Positions 36,401 through 48,757 of a stretch of DNA of 64,000 nucleotides are shown here, piece by piece. Each line of letters begins with the position of its first letter. Position 1 is the stretch's first letter. Source of the DNA: Brachypodius melanocephalos (lineage: Eukaryota > Chordata > Aves > Passeriformes > Pycnonotidae); the NCBI GenBank assembly GCA_013398615.1, contig VZSR01000680.1, forward strand, positions 541,852 to 605,851, given 5' to 3'. A model generated the notes under the pieces. The model had not been told where the DNA came from. It ran no database searches and saw only the letters and a program-made list of their open reading frames with translations. The translations under genes were made by a program, and so were the position numbers.

Positions 36401-39400
36401 TTTTGGGGTCTCCAGGATTATTTGTTCCTGGGCCAAGAACGCACCTGTCATGTACAAACCCTCCAAGAAGGGAGGAGCACGCACATGGATGCGACCAAAA
36501 AAAGAAGAATAAAAATTCCGGGCAGCTGGAATGAACCTGTTGGAAAGAAAATGTTTGCATCCATTAGAGACATTGCTCTGCTTAAGTGTATTTTTTCCAT
36601 ACCCCTCCTACCACAGACACAGATGCAAAACCAATTTCACTGTGTCCGTAGTTCTTAAAGGCACACGCGGTTTCTCTGAGACCTCAGTTCTACTCCCGCT
36701 AAACTTTAAATATTTAGAGGCCCACTATTTCAGTGATGCAAGTTCATGCTGTCAGTGGTTATGTGGCATGATCAGTTTAGTCAGGAAACATACAGGACAC
36801 TTGTGTGCTTGTGGGTTTTGTTTTTTTTTTGTTTTTTTTTTTTTTTTGGCAAAGTGATAGGCGTGGTGCGAATGTGGATGCAACGGGTGGTTGGCGCAGG
36901 AGTTCTGTAATAAGGTAGAATGATACTGCAAATTTAGATGTCTACACCAGTGAGTACCTTGAAAATTATTTCATAAGTGCAGTTATGTGTGCATTTACAG
37001 GAAGGAAGCACACATGCAATATAAAGTTAATATTCTGAATATAACAGTAGGGAAACTGAGAGTGCAGTGGGAAAAAAAGAGAAACTTCTAAAAATGTCTG
37101 TGTTTCTCGTTTGTTTGTGATTACACACAAACTCTGCAGAGGAAATGTTGCCTAGAAAATACTTAAAATAGCATTTTTTGAGTTATAAATTTAAATAAAA
37201 GGGAAAGGAGAGGAGACTTGAAGCTCAATGGCTGTTTGTTTGGCACTCACATCAGACAGTGGCATGATGGAAGAGTGGGAAAAGCTGTGTCATATTCTAC
37301 CAAGATCTCAGTCAAAGTAATGACTCCTCATATTGAAATCTGTGTGTCTTTTGGGAGAGAATTCTTATTATTAATGTTGATTCTACTGAAAGTAATGAAT
37401 CATTTAACAATGCTTGAAGAAAAACTTACATCAGCTTGGTTAGACAAATACTGTGAAATGACCAAGAAAAAGTTCCCAAAACTGCAAAAGTTTTAATATT
37501 TACTAACTTTTCAAAATGAGTCGTGCTTCCTCAAATTTCTTTGTAGTAAGTTGGGGATAGTTGTCATAATTTTAAAGCTGTTTCAACTCCTTGCCTTCAT
37601 TTCACTCAGTGGGAATTAGGTGTGTGTGTGATATGTGGATTCCTTGTGTGGCACAGCTCTCCCACTCAGTGTCTGGAGGAGGACTGACCACTTTTCTGTC
37701 ATTTTCAAGTATTAGTTTGTACGGTGAAATCTCAAGGCTTGGAATCTCTGATTATTTGACTAGATCCTCTTTGTAGTTCAGCAGGCAGAAGTGTGATGAT
37801 TACCTAATGTCACAGTGATTGAGACAGTGCTTTCAGCAGGGAGCAGTTCCTAAAACCTTACATGAAAATAAAAGCAAAACTCTGCTGTTTTTGTGATGAC
37901 AAATTTTAAATAACAATAAAAAGTATAATAAACAACTAATAAAAAAGCAAGATGTATGAGGAGCTGAAGAGTCGGGGGAGGTGCATTTCTGAAAGGTTGG
38001 GGGGTTGGAAGGAAAGGAAGGCAGAGTTAATTTGAGGATGCACTGGAAAATAAATGAGCTTGTGGATTTAATTCAAAATCATCCAAGCAGAGTCTTTTGC
38101 ATGAAAGAAGCCAGTGATCAGGCTCAGTTTACTTGAAACATCAACAATGACTGCATCCTGCTGTTTCAGAGTTTGTGCTGATAGATGCTTATCGTCTCTG
38201 ACACTGCGCCGCCACCGTTGCGCCTTGCCGGTGCCACAACTGTGTTATCGCTACGTGCCTCTTCTGGTTAGAAGAACTCCTCAAAACTCACGGGTTTTGA
38301 AGCTTGATCTCTTGAAAACATGCTTTTCAGAAACTAAAATCTCATCCTGTAGTTTCTGGTTTATAAACGTCTCACTAGATTTTTGGCTCTTTTAGAGATG
38401 AGTGAGAAACAAAAGGCTGATGAAGTTGGCAGGTACCAAACAAAAATCATGAGAACACAGGTTCTCATGCTGGAGTTGATTTTTGAATTTGTGTCTCTGG
38501 GCGAATTGCTAAATGTTCCTGCTTAACAGACACCAGTAAGATTCAAAGTCTGTTTGAGATCTGTGGAAGAATTAGGTGATATTAATTGCAGTAATAAAAT
38601 ACAGTAAATAGGAGTACATTCATTACCTTCCAAATTCTGTTTTGGTTGAAGGCTGGTTTATTCAGGCTACAGCAACTTTATTATTTGAGAGTTTCAAATA
38701 TTCTCAAATTGAAACTATTTACCACTGGAACTTAGAGCAGTAGCTTTTCTCTAAAAAGAATTTCCACAGAATGTGGAACATCAGGTTTATGGGCTGCTGA
38801 TATCACACTATACTTTAAAATGGATTGGGGATAATTTATTCCCTTCCCATTTTACATTCAGAATCCACTAAACTGGAGGACATCTAAAAATTGCTAAAGT
38901 TACCCCATACAGAGAGGAAATCTGAAGAGTCAAAGGGAGAAGGTGGGCCGAGTGAAATGGAAATTATTGGGTGCCCCTAACCATAGGATTACTTGTGGCA
39001 GCTCTAATAATAGACACCTGCACAGAAATACTGCACAGGTTATGATGAAGTGATCTTGGTTTGTGTTAACGAAGTTGACTTGTTCACCGAAACCTCTTTT
39101 GAGTAACACAACTTATCTGTAGCATAGGTGTATTTTAAAGGATATCTGATTGATGTGATCTTAGAAAGTAATAATTAACCGATTATTCCACCTCAGTTTG
39201 AGTGACAGATGAGAGCATGTTTCATGCACAGTTTTTTACTGATTAGCAGATTATGGAGTTTTGACTCTTTTTCCTTTTTTTTCCTTTTTTTTTTTATTTA
39301 TTTTTTTTTAAATTGTAGAATTACTTCAGTGAAGAATTCCAAACCAGGCTGTAAATGACTCAAAGATATTGCCAAATGAAGTCTGTTTTTAGTGGTATGT

Positions 39401-42400
39401 GTAGAAACAAGTCAGGCTTGCAGTTCCCAGTGGGACAGTGTGTGGGAGTCTGCCACCCTTACTCATGTTGAGTAATACCTTATTACACAAGTAATCTTGT
39501 CAAAATGAATAGAGTTGGTTTTTTTAAAGGTACTAGTTATTCAGTGTACATAAATATTTAATTACTTCGGGGCCAAAACAGAATGGAAACCCTTGTTAGT
39601 GCTAACTGGCACCTCTTGCCAGGGCTGTGTGGAAGGAAAGATCATAGTTTCAGAAAACCTGGGGAGAAGAACTGTTTTATTAGCATTAAATGTGATCAGG
39701 GATGAGGCAGACGCATTGCTGACATTCTGTATAAGCTTGTGTTTATGCATCTATACGTGTGTGTGTGTGTATGCTTATACTTCGGATATATGTAGTAGCG
39801 CTGCTGTCTGTAATCATGATTATTTCCTGCGGAAAAGCAGTCTGCAGCTTTCCAACAAGTACTGCAATTAGAGGTAAACATCCCTGCAGAGAGTCGGATT
39901 GAATCCCATTGAAGTTTTTGGACTGGTTTAGCAGTTAGTATTTGATTTGGACTCGGGCCGTGTTCAGGAGCAAACTCCTGGTGCTGTTGATGCTGGGCTG
40001 ATGCCCCACTCTGCTGCTGGTGTGCTCCTCTTGTCCTCATACTCTGTTCCCACCTCTGACATCCAGGGCTGAGTGATCTGAACCCTGTCCATGAGAAAGA
40101 CTTGGTCTGTAGCTGCCGGAGAAGCTCAGGAGGTGAATGTTTTCATGCCGATTCAGAGACTGGCTGTGCGACTCCAGTCAGGCGCTGTCACGCCTGGTTA
40201 TGGTGAGAAAACAACAATGCCTCTCTTGATAAGGGGAAAAAGGAAAAGTCTTGCACAGTCAGAATTGTGACATACAATTTAAATCATCTTTCTGCATCCT
40301 GTGGACTTGGAGCTGTCAAAGAGGCAAAGCCTGTGTTTGAATGGAGAAGCTTTATATTTCTTTTAAAAGTGTACTGGCTATAATTATCCATAACTTTGCA
40401 GGCCTGTTTTAATGCTATTTTATAATTACAGGTCTTAATGCTAGATTATACAAAGTCATTTATATATAGTCAGAACAGAGGGACTTTGGGAGTTTTTAAC
40501 CTGTGGATTGCTGTGGATTGTGGTGGCTGACAGGATTTTGCCTGTGTGTGTTTGGGGTGAGCTGTGTAATGATTGATGAATCCCTTAATTAACTCCCAAC
40601 AAGTTAAGATTTATGGTCTCATATCTTTTTCTCCTGACACATCTGTGTTTGTCACTTTTGAAGACATGGATAAGCCCCTTCTCCAAAAGCTTTTGTAGGT
40701 ATCTGAAATGTTTCTGAGGTATTTTGCTTCATGTACCGAGATTAGAATTTTATGACACGAAATTTATTAAATTTTATGGCAGGAACAATCAAATAGGAAA
40801 GGATGCAGGTTGTGTGCTAGAGGGCACTATCTCCTTGAGTACTGAATACCACTTTAGATTTATTTTGGGAGTACAATCATGGATGAAATGAACTGAAACC
40901 AATGAACAAATGGAGATATAGTAGGGGACACTTAAGTGAGGTTCTGTTAAAAATAGTAATAATAAAAAAATATTGCCGTGGAAAGATCATGGAAAGATCA
41001 CTTTTGTGAGACACTGAATTCAAGGGAAAAAACAAACAAGAAGAATAGCCATATTTAGCAGCCTGAAATCATTTGGATGGAACCAATATGTGTAGGAAAC
41101 AATTCATGTGGATGTAGTTTAGCTCTTACTTGCTCCAGTGGGAAAATCCAACCATGCTGAAGTCAATGCAAAAACTCTGAGATCAATAGACACAGGGTAT
41201 CAGTTTGAGCCTAGGAAGAGTCTGTTACAAATTGAAGGGCAGTAAAGAAGTATTTGGAAAAGCTATTGTAATATGAATCACATAAAATATTTGTTGGATA
41301 GGAGTGAATTAAAACAATGAGGTTTTTACTTTCCATTCTTGCTACCAGGAAAAGCATTTATTTAACAAAAATTGAAGAAAAAGCATATTTGGGATTTTTG
41401 ACTGCAGTTTCTGTATGTTGAGGAACCTTCTGAAAGCAGGTCTCTTTACAGGGAACAGCATGAAATTTGAATTCATCACCAGAACTAAATGTTCAGGTGT
41501 ATCCAAACCACTGATAAAATCAAATACAGAGATACATTTCATAATTCCAATGTGTCAGTGGAATGGCCTGGATACTGCCTGTGTCCCAGTGAATCAGAAC
41601 TTTGCAGATTTAGGTTCTCTGAAAAATGACCACCTACCTATTTTTATTCAGTAGAAATGAATAATGACATTTCAAAATGCAATTCTTCTTGAAACAATTA
41701 AGTTGCAACAGATTTCATCTGTGCAGTGGCACCCTTTTACAGTCGGTATCTGGTGTGCTGTATTGCTATTTTTCTGAGTTACATCTTAAGGTTTTCGGGT
41801 TTTTTTTTTTTAATCCTATCCATAAATTGATGTTTCCTGTTCCACTGTAAATCTTCTTTCAGAGTGATGTAATTGAAAACCATTCTGAGTTTAAATTTGA
41901 GGAAAAGATCTTTAAGTCATGTGAGCTGTGAACTGTTGTGTTATCAAGGAGAGCAGATCCAGGATGTTTGCAGTCCTTTGTTAAGATGGGATAATTCCAG
42001 TACTTCATTAGATCTAGATCTGTTTAAAAGAGCTCAGTTTCAGATAATGTTTCTCTCAATGTAGCTGTGTCCCTTATTGTTTGTGGTGGGAACTCTGCTT
42101 GCATCTTAGATATGGAGTCTCTTAAGACCTGTATTAGATCAGTAGGATAGACAAGATACATGAAAATAAGAGAATTAGAGGATGCGTGATGTGGGGGCAT
42201 ATCAAATTCAGGAAATGGACCAATAAAACTGTAAAAATAATGAAAGAGTTTTGTAGATGACTTCTTCTTGTTTCGTGTTTTCCGCTTGGGAACCTCTCAA
42301 AGATTTGATCCTTTGCTACTCTGGACTTTGATAGTTACTATCCTTTTGAAAAGCATTTCCAAGAGTAGATATGGATCTATTCATTTATTTATTTTAATCT

Positions 42401-45218
42401 TCCATTTTCTTGTGCAAATTTCCCAGATGTTCGTAAGGTGTAAGAAACGCCTGTGAAACTGATTTTTGTCTGACTCAAGTTGGCTACAGACAGAGCTGCC
42501 TAAAAACAAATTGCATTTGATGTCTGAGCTGTCCAGGTTTGTGTATCCATTTCTTTGAGTGTCCTTGGAAGACCATCGCAGATTAAAGCCTCAGCTTTGC
42601 TGCCTTAGCCATTTTAGGAATTTTTTAGTCTTCTAGGATGGTGGTGGGCACATGGCTTGTAATTTAAACTGGATGTTTTAGAGACAAAGGGAAAAGTTTC
42701 TTCTACCCTTTTTTGCTATCACTTTAGTTTGGCTTGCAAACCAGCCTATAGGTTTTCATTTTAGATCAAAAGCAAAGTAATCTCTGTTATTGCAAGTGCA
42801 TGGAGGTGGACACCTCTATTATCTTCATTGTCTTTTTATATAAATTCCCTGCAGAAAATTATTTCATCTCTGTTGGGAACAGTGACAAGCAGAAGATGAT
42901 GATCTGAAACTGTATATTCACATACAAAGTTAACAGAAGAGCTTTATTTCAGTGTGATATTCAAACTTTCCTTGTGAAGCAATGTGACAGAATCTGTGTT
43001 ATTCTAGGTTAACAGCAGTAGGAGTTCTTGACACAGTTTGAGTATATAATATATAATCCAAATCATCAATACAAAGCAAGGCATCCTCTCTCTCTGTAAT
43101 TCATTGTCAGAGTGAATTGCAGTGCAGACTTTTGTGCATGGCTTACAATATTTTCAGTCATTTTAGCAAATATAAATGTTCTAAAGTATTTGGAATTACT
43201 GTGAAATAATTGACTAATGATCTTGTGTCCCTCCCTTTTTGTTTGACAAAATTGAGACAACTGCTTAGGGCTGATTTTCAGGGAGATTTTGTAAAAACTT
43301 AGGCTTCTATTGTAGTGTAAAAAGGAGTAACCAAAAAACTTAAATTCAGTAGCAAATGTCTATCTTGATGCAGTACAATGCAAAATATGAATAATTCACG
43401 TTAACTTCAGAAGGGAGTTTTATGGTTTCTGCAGAAGGGCTTGAGAACTGTCACATCAAAGATAGCTGTAAAATGCTGAATTCAGTGGGCTAGTAGAAAA
43501 CTGCCAGTAAGAGTCTATCTGGTGATCTCTGTCTCGGTGCATATGCTTTGCTGCAGACACGTAGGTGGGAAAGCCTAGAAGACAGAATTCAGGTAGGATG
43601 TATGAAGTGTTAGTCTGTTGGACTAAGTCAAGCATTAATAGAAAATACAGAGTGGTTCTCTGAGCACTGACAATAGGTGATGTTCAGACCAGGCAGTGTG
43701 CAGCTGCGTGTAGGTTCGGGTAGGGATTTTTTTGTCTGAGTTTTTGTTCTTGGTTTTTCTGGGTTTTTTTCTCTATTTTTTTTTTTTTTTTTAATATAAT
43801 CTAACTTGGCTCAGGCGGCAAGGCTCAAAATGAGATCATTAGAAGCAAAATAAGTCTTAACAAAGGGCTGTTTAAAGTCGCTGTTTGTTTTCAGACCCAG
43901 TTGACTGCTGCTAAGAACCATTCCGTGCTCAATATGCCAAATCGTATGGACATGCTCCACCTCACAGCAGCCCCACACATGGTTCAAGAGGCTGCTGGGC
44001 TTTTGAAATGCAGTCCTTTAACTGTGGAGTGGAAAATAAAAATGGACTAATTAGAGTCATAAATGAGAGATTTTTGAGGAGGAGCAGTATTACTTCAGCC
44101 CCTGTTTTTAAACTTTTGGATGCAAGTAGTCTTCAGTTTCCTCATTTATAACTTCTCTTTTTTTTCCTGTGAAACGCTTCCCTGTTTTTCCTTTCTTCTT
44201 TTGGCTGTGCCTGGAGGATTTCTTCTCATTCCACTCCTTGCAGAGGCCCCTGCTTAGCACAGGAGTCTGTTATGCCATCCATGGACATACCCTGATTTTC
44301 ATGAACAGTGTTGTTGTAATTAATCCCAAAATTTGTCTGCGTTTTAAGACTTCACTGTACCCCCCTCTATTTTGGACACCAAGCTGAAAGCATTCTGGGT
44401 TCTGTAAGATTTTCAGTAGTGCTTGGCTTGAATGATACTTGAATTTGCCCATGATTTAAGTTTCTCTGACAGTGTTTCTAAAAGTTGAAGATAAACACAG
44501 CCATTGTCAAAAACTTCACAATGTAGGCCTGAATTTCAGGTCAATATTTCTGTGTGGTTTTTAGAATGTGTGCTCAATGTATCTTTCTTGTATATCCTTA
44601 GCTTAGATTATTAATGTCCAAATGTTTAATTGTTTAGCTATACCAGGTCTGCAAACCTGGAAAGATCCTTGCAACATGGCTGTGACACTCAGTTGCTCAT
44701 TTCACATGGGCAAAATTTTGTAAACACAGACACTTAGGCTTGCTAGCAAGTTGCTTTATTGTATTGTATTTTACTTTACTTTATTTTTTTTTATCAGTTG
44801 TGGTCGATAATGACATGCAGATGATTATTCCTTAAAAGCTAAGTTGACAATAGCTTGTATCGGGAGACGTTCTATCTTCATAGAGTCCCTTGCAAATGCA
44901 AAACTAGATGGTTATTTTTTTTTAAAGGAATTGCATTTCATTATGCAGTCTTAGGTGAATTTTCATGTTTAAGAAGCCAGAATACAAGGGAGTGCTATAT
45001 TAGTGCATTATTCTCACAACAAACAAGCCACTGTTCTGTTGCTACCTGCTTGGCCATTGTTCCCAATTGTGTGTGCTTTGCAGTGGTATTTGGATGGTTT
45101 CCTGCTCTCTGCCAGCACAAAAAAGGCATTTCTGTTACAATGGCCCCTAACCACACAATGACGGCATTAAGGATTTATTTGGAGGTTTCATTATTTTCTC
45201 CTCTTTTGTTCCTTCCAG
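33427..45218. other. SOX5: SOX5 intron, last segment before second exon
   Basis: This is mostly AT-rich unique sequence with simple repeats: A tracts at 34294-34308 and 34337-34353, T tracts at 36300-36332, 36822-36847 and 43772-43792, mixed T/C at 39268-39312, and TG at 39756-39772. Tandem decamers CTGTGGATTG occur at 40501-40520, and a duplicated GGAAAGATCA at 40980-41000. A small unique block with several CpGs lies near 40110-40200. No further exon is supported. The final 30 bases form the acceptor of the second coding exon. Confidence 0.7.
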
Positions 45219-45450
45219 GATGTCTTCCAAGCGACCAGCCTCTCCGTATGGGGAAGCAGATGGAGAGGTAGCCATGGTGACAAGCAGACAGAAAGTGGGA
45301 GAAGAGGAGAGTGACGGGCTCCCAGCCTTTCACCTTCCCTTGCATGTGAGTTTTCCCAACAAGCCTCACTCTGAGGAATTTCAGCCAGTTTCTCTGCTGA
45401 CGCAAGAGAACTGTGGCCATAGGACTCCCACTTCTCAGCACAACACAATG
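45219..45450 (+). CDS. SOX5: SOX5 second coding exon (residues 13-90)
   Basis: The exon follows a pyrimidine-rich acceptor (CTCCTCTTTTGTTCCTTCCAG, AG at 45217-45218) and ends at a GTAGGT donor at 45451. Its first base completes the Arg codon, and ATG at 45220 begins MSSKRPASPYGEADGE. The 77 codons end with HNTM, so the exon closes in phase 0 after residue 90 of the long isoform. Compared with the mammalian protein from memory there are three likely differences: Gly in the acidic stretch (QKVGEEESD), Asn in TQENCG, and Ser in PTSQHN. The segment is acidic to polar and probably disordered, upstream of the coiled coil. The ATG at 45220 is itself a known or likely start for an isoform lacking the first 13 residues. 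The open frame continues about 130 nt into the intron only by chance. Confidence 0.97.
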
Positions 45451-47984
45451 GTAGGTTTGCTTATGGTCTATTGTGCTTGCATCCATTCTTTGAATTCTGC
45501 CTCTGCACTAGTTTGGCACCCAGATCTGCACTTTTGTGGGGTGTACAATGCACAGCTACACGTACAGAACACGCCACAATAATGTGTCAGCTCTGACCTG
45601 GCTGGGCTGCCTCTACCCTCCAGTACAGATGCTAAACCTCTTGCACTGCAGACTTTTCCTCACCTTTGCCTGATGGCATTTAGGGTGCTAAAATTTGTTA
45701 GCTGCAGTGATGTGAGCTGGAAGTGTATGTGTTCAGCAAACAGCAAATGGGTTTGGAACACTCTAAGTGAGAGTCACGTTTGGCATGGTGTCTGAAACAT
45801 CCCCCTAATGCCAAGTTTGTGCAACAGTAAAGCATGAAAGTCTGTATAAGGGGGGGGAAAAAAAAGAAATAAAAGAAACTTTGAATTTTGATGATTTAAA
45901 AACTTATATCTGATGTGTAATTCACGTCACAGATACCTACAATGAAATTTTACTGTGCTTATGAAATTCAGTCAGTGTACTACTTTTTCACTTGTGAATT
46001 TCCATTCTGCATCTGATGCTGAGCACTTAATTCATCGCATGCAGCAGCCTGGGGGAAGTCCAGAACTGACTGTATCTTAAAGAAGACAAAACAATGCCAT
46101 GTCCCTTGCTAGTGTTGTAGTGTCACTATAATGTGTTTGGGTCCTTCACATGGAGCACTGATACATTTTTAGAAAGGTTGAAGGGTGCAAGGAAAGGCAC
46201 TGGAACCCCAGGACTGATGCACTTGGACAAAGCTCTGTTGTGAGCACGCTTGCACGGCTCTGGCCTATTTACAAATTGGCTGTAACTTTTCTGTTAGTCC
46301 CCCACTTTGACAAGGGCACTGATAATTTCACTAGAAGTGAAGATAGTAAGTGGACCTGCGTATTTGAAGGCTCTTAAAAAGGCATTGCAAAATAGGTGAT
46401 GGTGTGTTCTCATAAAAGCCTGCAAGAGTTCCACATTGGCATTTAAGCCCTTACAGCTCATTATGCATATGTAACAAGCCCTAAGTAAAAAGCCTTAGGG
46501 ATTATTATTTCTCATAGGACCAAGTCACTGGGTATTCACTGAAGCTGCTTTCCTAAACAGAATAACTCATTGATCCTGATCCATTTTCCTTCCTTTTTTG
46601 GGCTAATGCTTAAGCTCAGACAGTGGTTTGGAATACCTAATTTTAGTTTGTGTTGTGGCAACTTTACGTGAAGAGAGAATATCATTGGGGAAATTACTCA
46701 TGGGCAGACATTATTATCTTTTTTGAGCTTGTTTATTTCTCATCCTTTATCTTATGTTTTATGGAGATAAAATTCATTAATATAACAGTTCCAGCCAGTG
46801 GGATGTTAGGGTATGTAACTAATGTGTGCCTTTCCTATATTTTGGCCTATTTTAAGAGAGTGTTTTGAAGATAAGGAATTGTTTCTGACAGCATTTAAGT
46901 AAATAGATAAACTTGTGATGGCACCTAATGAAATAAAACCCACTGCTTTCTAAGGAGCCCAGCAGGAGTATTTCAGCTGCACCTCACTGAAACATTTAAC
47001 TGCTCTTTAACTGTTTTTAACTAACTTCTTTGTTCATTTAGAGTTTTTTTAAGAACAAGAGGTTTAGCTGATCATCTGGTGTAACTTCCTGCTATGTAGG
47101 CTGTATTTAATGTTGTGTTGAACCAGTGTGTTCTCTCTTTTCACAACACAAGGTACTGAATCATGGGGTGTTTTAGATTAGTTTAGTTTTAGGGTTTTTT
47201 TTGTAACAGTGACACACTGCAGGCTTACCTGAGGCAGTGTTTGGGGGGGTTGTAAGGGACTAGTTTTGTCTTTGAAGATATTTAAGATTATTGCCAGTCT
47301 GTATGAATGTAACATTTTGGTAATATCTCTCTTTTAGTGAGGACTGTGTTGTAAAAATCATCAATCAGGTCGTTCAGAAAGGATGTAGCCTATGTGTCTC
47401 CAGAAGGAAGAAAGTGATCAGTGTAAATGAGTAAAATAGACATAATCACTCCCTCTGCTGTTGTGGTATGTAGTTATCAGAAGGAAATCACTGGATAACA
47501 TTTAGATGACTTCAGTTTGTGTGCTTAGCAGTGGCAAAAATCATTCCCAAAGGGCATTCACTTTATGATATTGCAGAGGACATTTTTATTCTGCTTGAAT
47601 TGATGTTCTGCTGTTCTGTCATCTCTGGGAAACAGATCCAGGTGTATGCAGGTGTGCACACAGCACCACAGAGTGTGGTCTGATACAGTTTTATTGATAA
47701 ACTTCCAGGAACTTAACACTTCCCAACTTACACTTCTGAAAATTGACCCTATTGCACTTTACTGAGTTTCAGTGACTGCTGTCATGGTGGGACAGTTCAA
47801 AATTCTGGGTAAACTTTTATGAGAGGAGGGCAAAATTACTATAAAGACATCTTAAAACGTAATCAAAGTTGGCAAAAAACGGCAAAGCCTATCCTCCCAT
47901 CAAAATGAGCAGGATATTTCTGAGGATGTTGGAAGTGCAGCCAGAGAAAAGTTACTGCAGCGGGCACAAATGAAATGGAGGACC
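45451..47984. other. SOX5: SOX5 second intron, 5' segment
   Basis: The intron starts with the GTAGGT donor. Simple sequence occurs at 45849-45877 (G then A runs). Otherwise this is unique AT-rich DNA with no exon or RNA gene that I can identify. Confidence 0.7.
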
Positions 47985-48198
47985 CCTGTGAACATCAGGA
48001 AATGCTTTTGTATGTGACAGAGCATAGAAACAGGGAGGCTCTGGAGTCTTCCTCCTCAGAGATACTCAAAAGTCATCTGGACATGGTCCTGGCTGGCTCT
48101 CAATGGCCCTGCTTGAACAGGGAGATGGGGCCAAGTCTCTTCTGGAGATCTCTACCAGCCTCAGCCAAGGCTGGGGTAATTCTATCTCAAACTATCTT
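47985..48198 (+). mobile_element. CR1 LINE 3' fragment
   Basis: GAACATCAGGAAATGCTTTTGTATGTGACAGAGCA, GGGAGGCTCTGGAGTCTTCCTCCTCAGAGATACTCAAAAG, CATCTGGACATGGTCCTG, CCCTGCTTGAACAGGG and GGAGATCTCTACCAGCCTCAGCC appear in the order of the CR1 ORF2 end and 3' tail (GTGGAGTCTCC...GAGATATTCAAAACCCACCTGGA...CCCTGCTTGAGCAGGGG). The open frame 47975-48232 is a remnant of this. The copy is 5'-truncated and diverged. Confidence 0.9.
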
Positions 48199-48710
48199 TC
48201 TCTTTATAGAAGAAACTAGATACTTAAAGTAGGAAAACTCTTTTTCTGATAAGAAAAGAGACAGTAATTTATCAGACTTAAAGCAACTTCTCAGACAATA
48301 TGAGAAAATAATAGATTATTTGACCCAGAATATATCCAAGAGGCCCCTTAGGACATTCATAGCAGGTCACGAGCTTTGCAGGAAAACACTTGAGGATTAC
48401 AGTATCAGTCAATAGCTCTTTTGAAGAAACCTATTAAAGGTACAGTATTTGGACAGCACAGATAGTTGTTAGCTCATCTAAGTTACAAAGGTTTATTTTA
48501 CTTGTTTCTATTTGCCTGCCTTTATGTTCTATTTGTCTGCTTTTGCAACTCTCAAGACCACTGATCTCACCAGTGGTGTCTGTGTGCTAAATTCTGAAAA
48601 TGAGAAATGTCAAGGCTAAAAGTACTGATTAAAGTATACCACAGGTGTGGTGTGTTTAAATCAGACCATTCTTTTTAACTGTAGAATATCAGTGAAATGC
48701 TGGATGGGAT

Positions 48711-48757
48711 TTAAAAATAAAACAAAAAAAAATAAATAAAAAGAAAGAAAAAAAAAA
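48711..48757 (+). repeat. A-rich tract
   Basis: This is a low-complexity AAAAT/AAAG-rich run with no flanking transposon that I can identify. Confidence 0.8.

Noticed and set aside
37093..37101. ATGTCTGT as the MSV alternative start
   Set aside because: The following GTTTCT-type sequence is a poor splice donor, unlike the GTGAGA at 14167.
44130..44155. CAGTTTCCTCATTTATAAC as MIR remnant
   Set aside because: A single 19-base word with no further MIR order around it is not enough.
45451..45582. Continuation of the SOX5 exon frame past 45450
   Set aside because: The canonical GTAGGT donor follows the Met at residue 90, where the known protein passes to the next exon. The extra 44 codons do not resemble SOX5.
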